Shown one piece after another: positions 6,157-6,160 of a stretch of 6,160 bases of DNA. Below the pieces are notes generated by a model. The model made no database searches. It was not told the DNA's origin and saw nothing but the letters and a program-made list of their open reading frames with translations. The stretch lies in the NCBI GenBank assembly GCA_002427505.1, contig DIRJ01000017.1:3429-9588 (forward strand). The letters are read 5' to 3'. The stretch's first letter is position 1. Every line of letters begins with the position of its first letter. Both the position numbers and the translations under genes were made by a program. Origin of the DNA: Mageeibacillus sp. UBA5439. Lineage in GTDB: Bacteria > Bacillota > Clostridia > Saccharofermentanales > DTU023.

Positions 6157-6160
6157 GCGG

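Noticed and set aside
1..6160. CRISPR arrays, tRNA or rRNA genes, toxin-antitoxin or defence genes
   Set aside because: No regularly spaced repeats, no RNA gene signatures and no open frames of those types are visible; nearly all of the sequence is accounted for by five metabolic genes.

Overview
The window looks like a piece of a mid-GC anaerobic Firmicutes-type (Clostridia-like) genome. The reasons are strong GGAGG/AAGGAG-type ribosome binding sites, very tight same-strand gene packing, permease and MsmK-type ATPase sequences of the kind common in Firmicutes, and a U-tailed intrinsic terminator. This assignment is inference; no rRNA or other marker gene is present.

Positions 1-4834 hold the downstream part of one sugar-uptake and catabolism operon on the + strand. 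In order it contains the C-terminal part of a MalF-like (CUT1) permease (1-392), a complete MalG-like permease (398-1252), a GH94 disaccharide phosphorylase (1255-3708) and an MsmK/UgpC/MalK-type ATPase (3722-4834). Intergenic gaps are 5, 2 and 13 bases. A hairpin terminator at 4868-4903 closes the unit. The likely logic is that a substrate-binding protein (expected upstream, outside the window) delivers a beta-linked disaccharide or short oligosaccharide to the two permeases. The ATPase powers import, and the phosphorylase cleaves the glycosidic bond with inorganic phosphate, giving a sugar 1-phosphate without spending ATP. The exact disaccharide cannot be fixed from sequence alone.

Positions 4835-5050 are a 216-base intergenic region. 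It holds the terminator, then a stretch with small dyads, a split direct repeat and a possible promoter. Positions 5051-6142 encode a divergent member of the inosine/uridine nucleoside hydrolase family, apparently its own transcription unit. The last 18 bases start with a short tandem repeat.

The genes are of known families, and I do not see a clearly new multi-gene system. The points most worth a second look lie inside the GH94 gene. They are a Gln where the family has a phosphate-site His, a Cys/Gly-rich insertion between domains, an exact 11-bp inverted repeat, and a U7 heptamer in the correct frame immediately before a perfect 9-bp hairpin. The altered metal and acid motifs of the nucleoside hydrolase are also notable.
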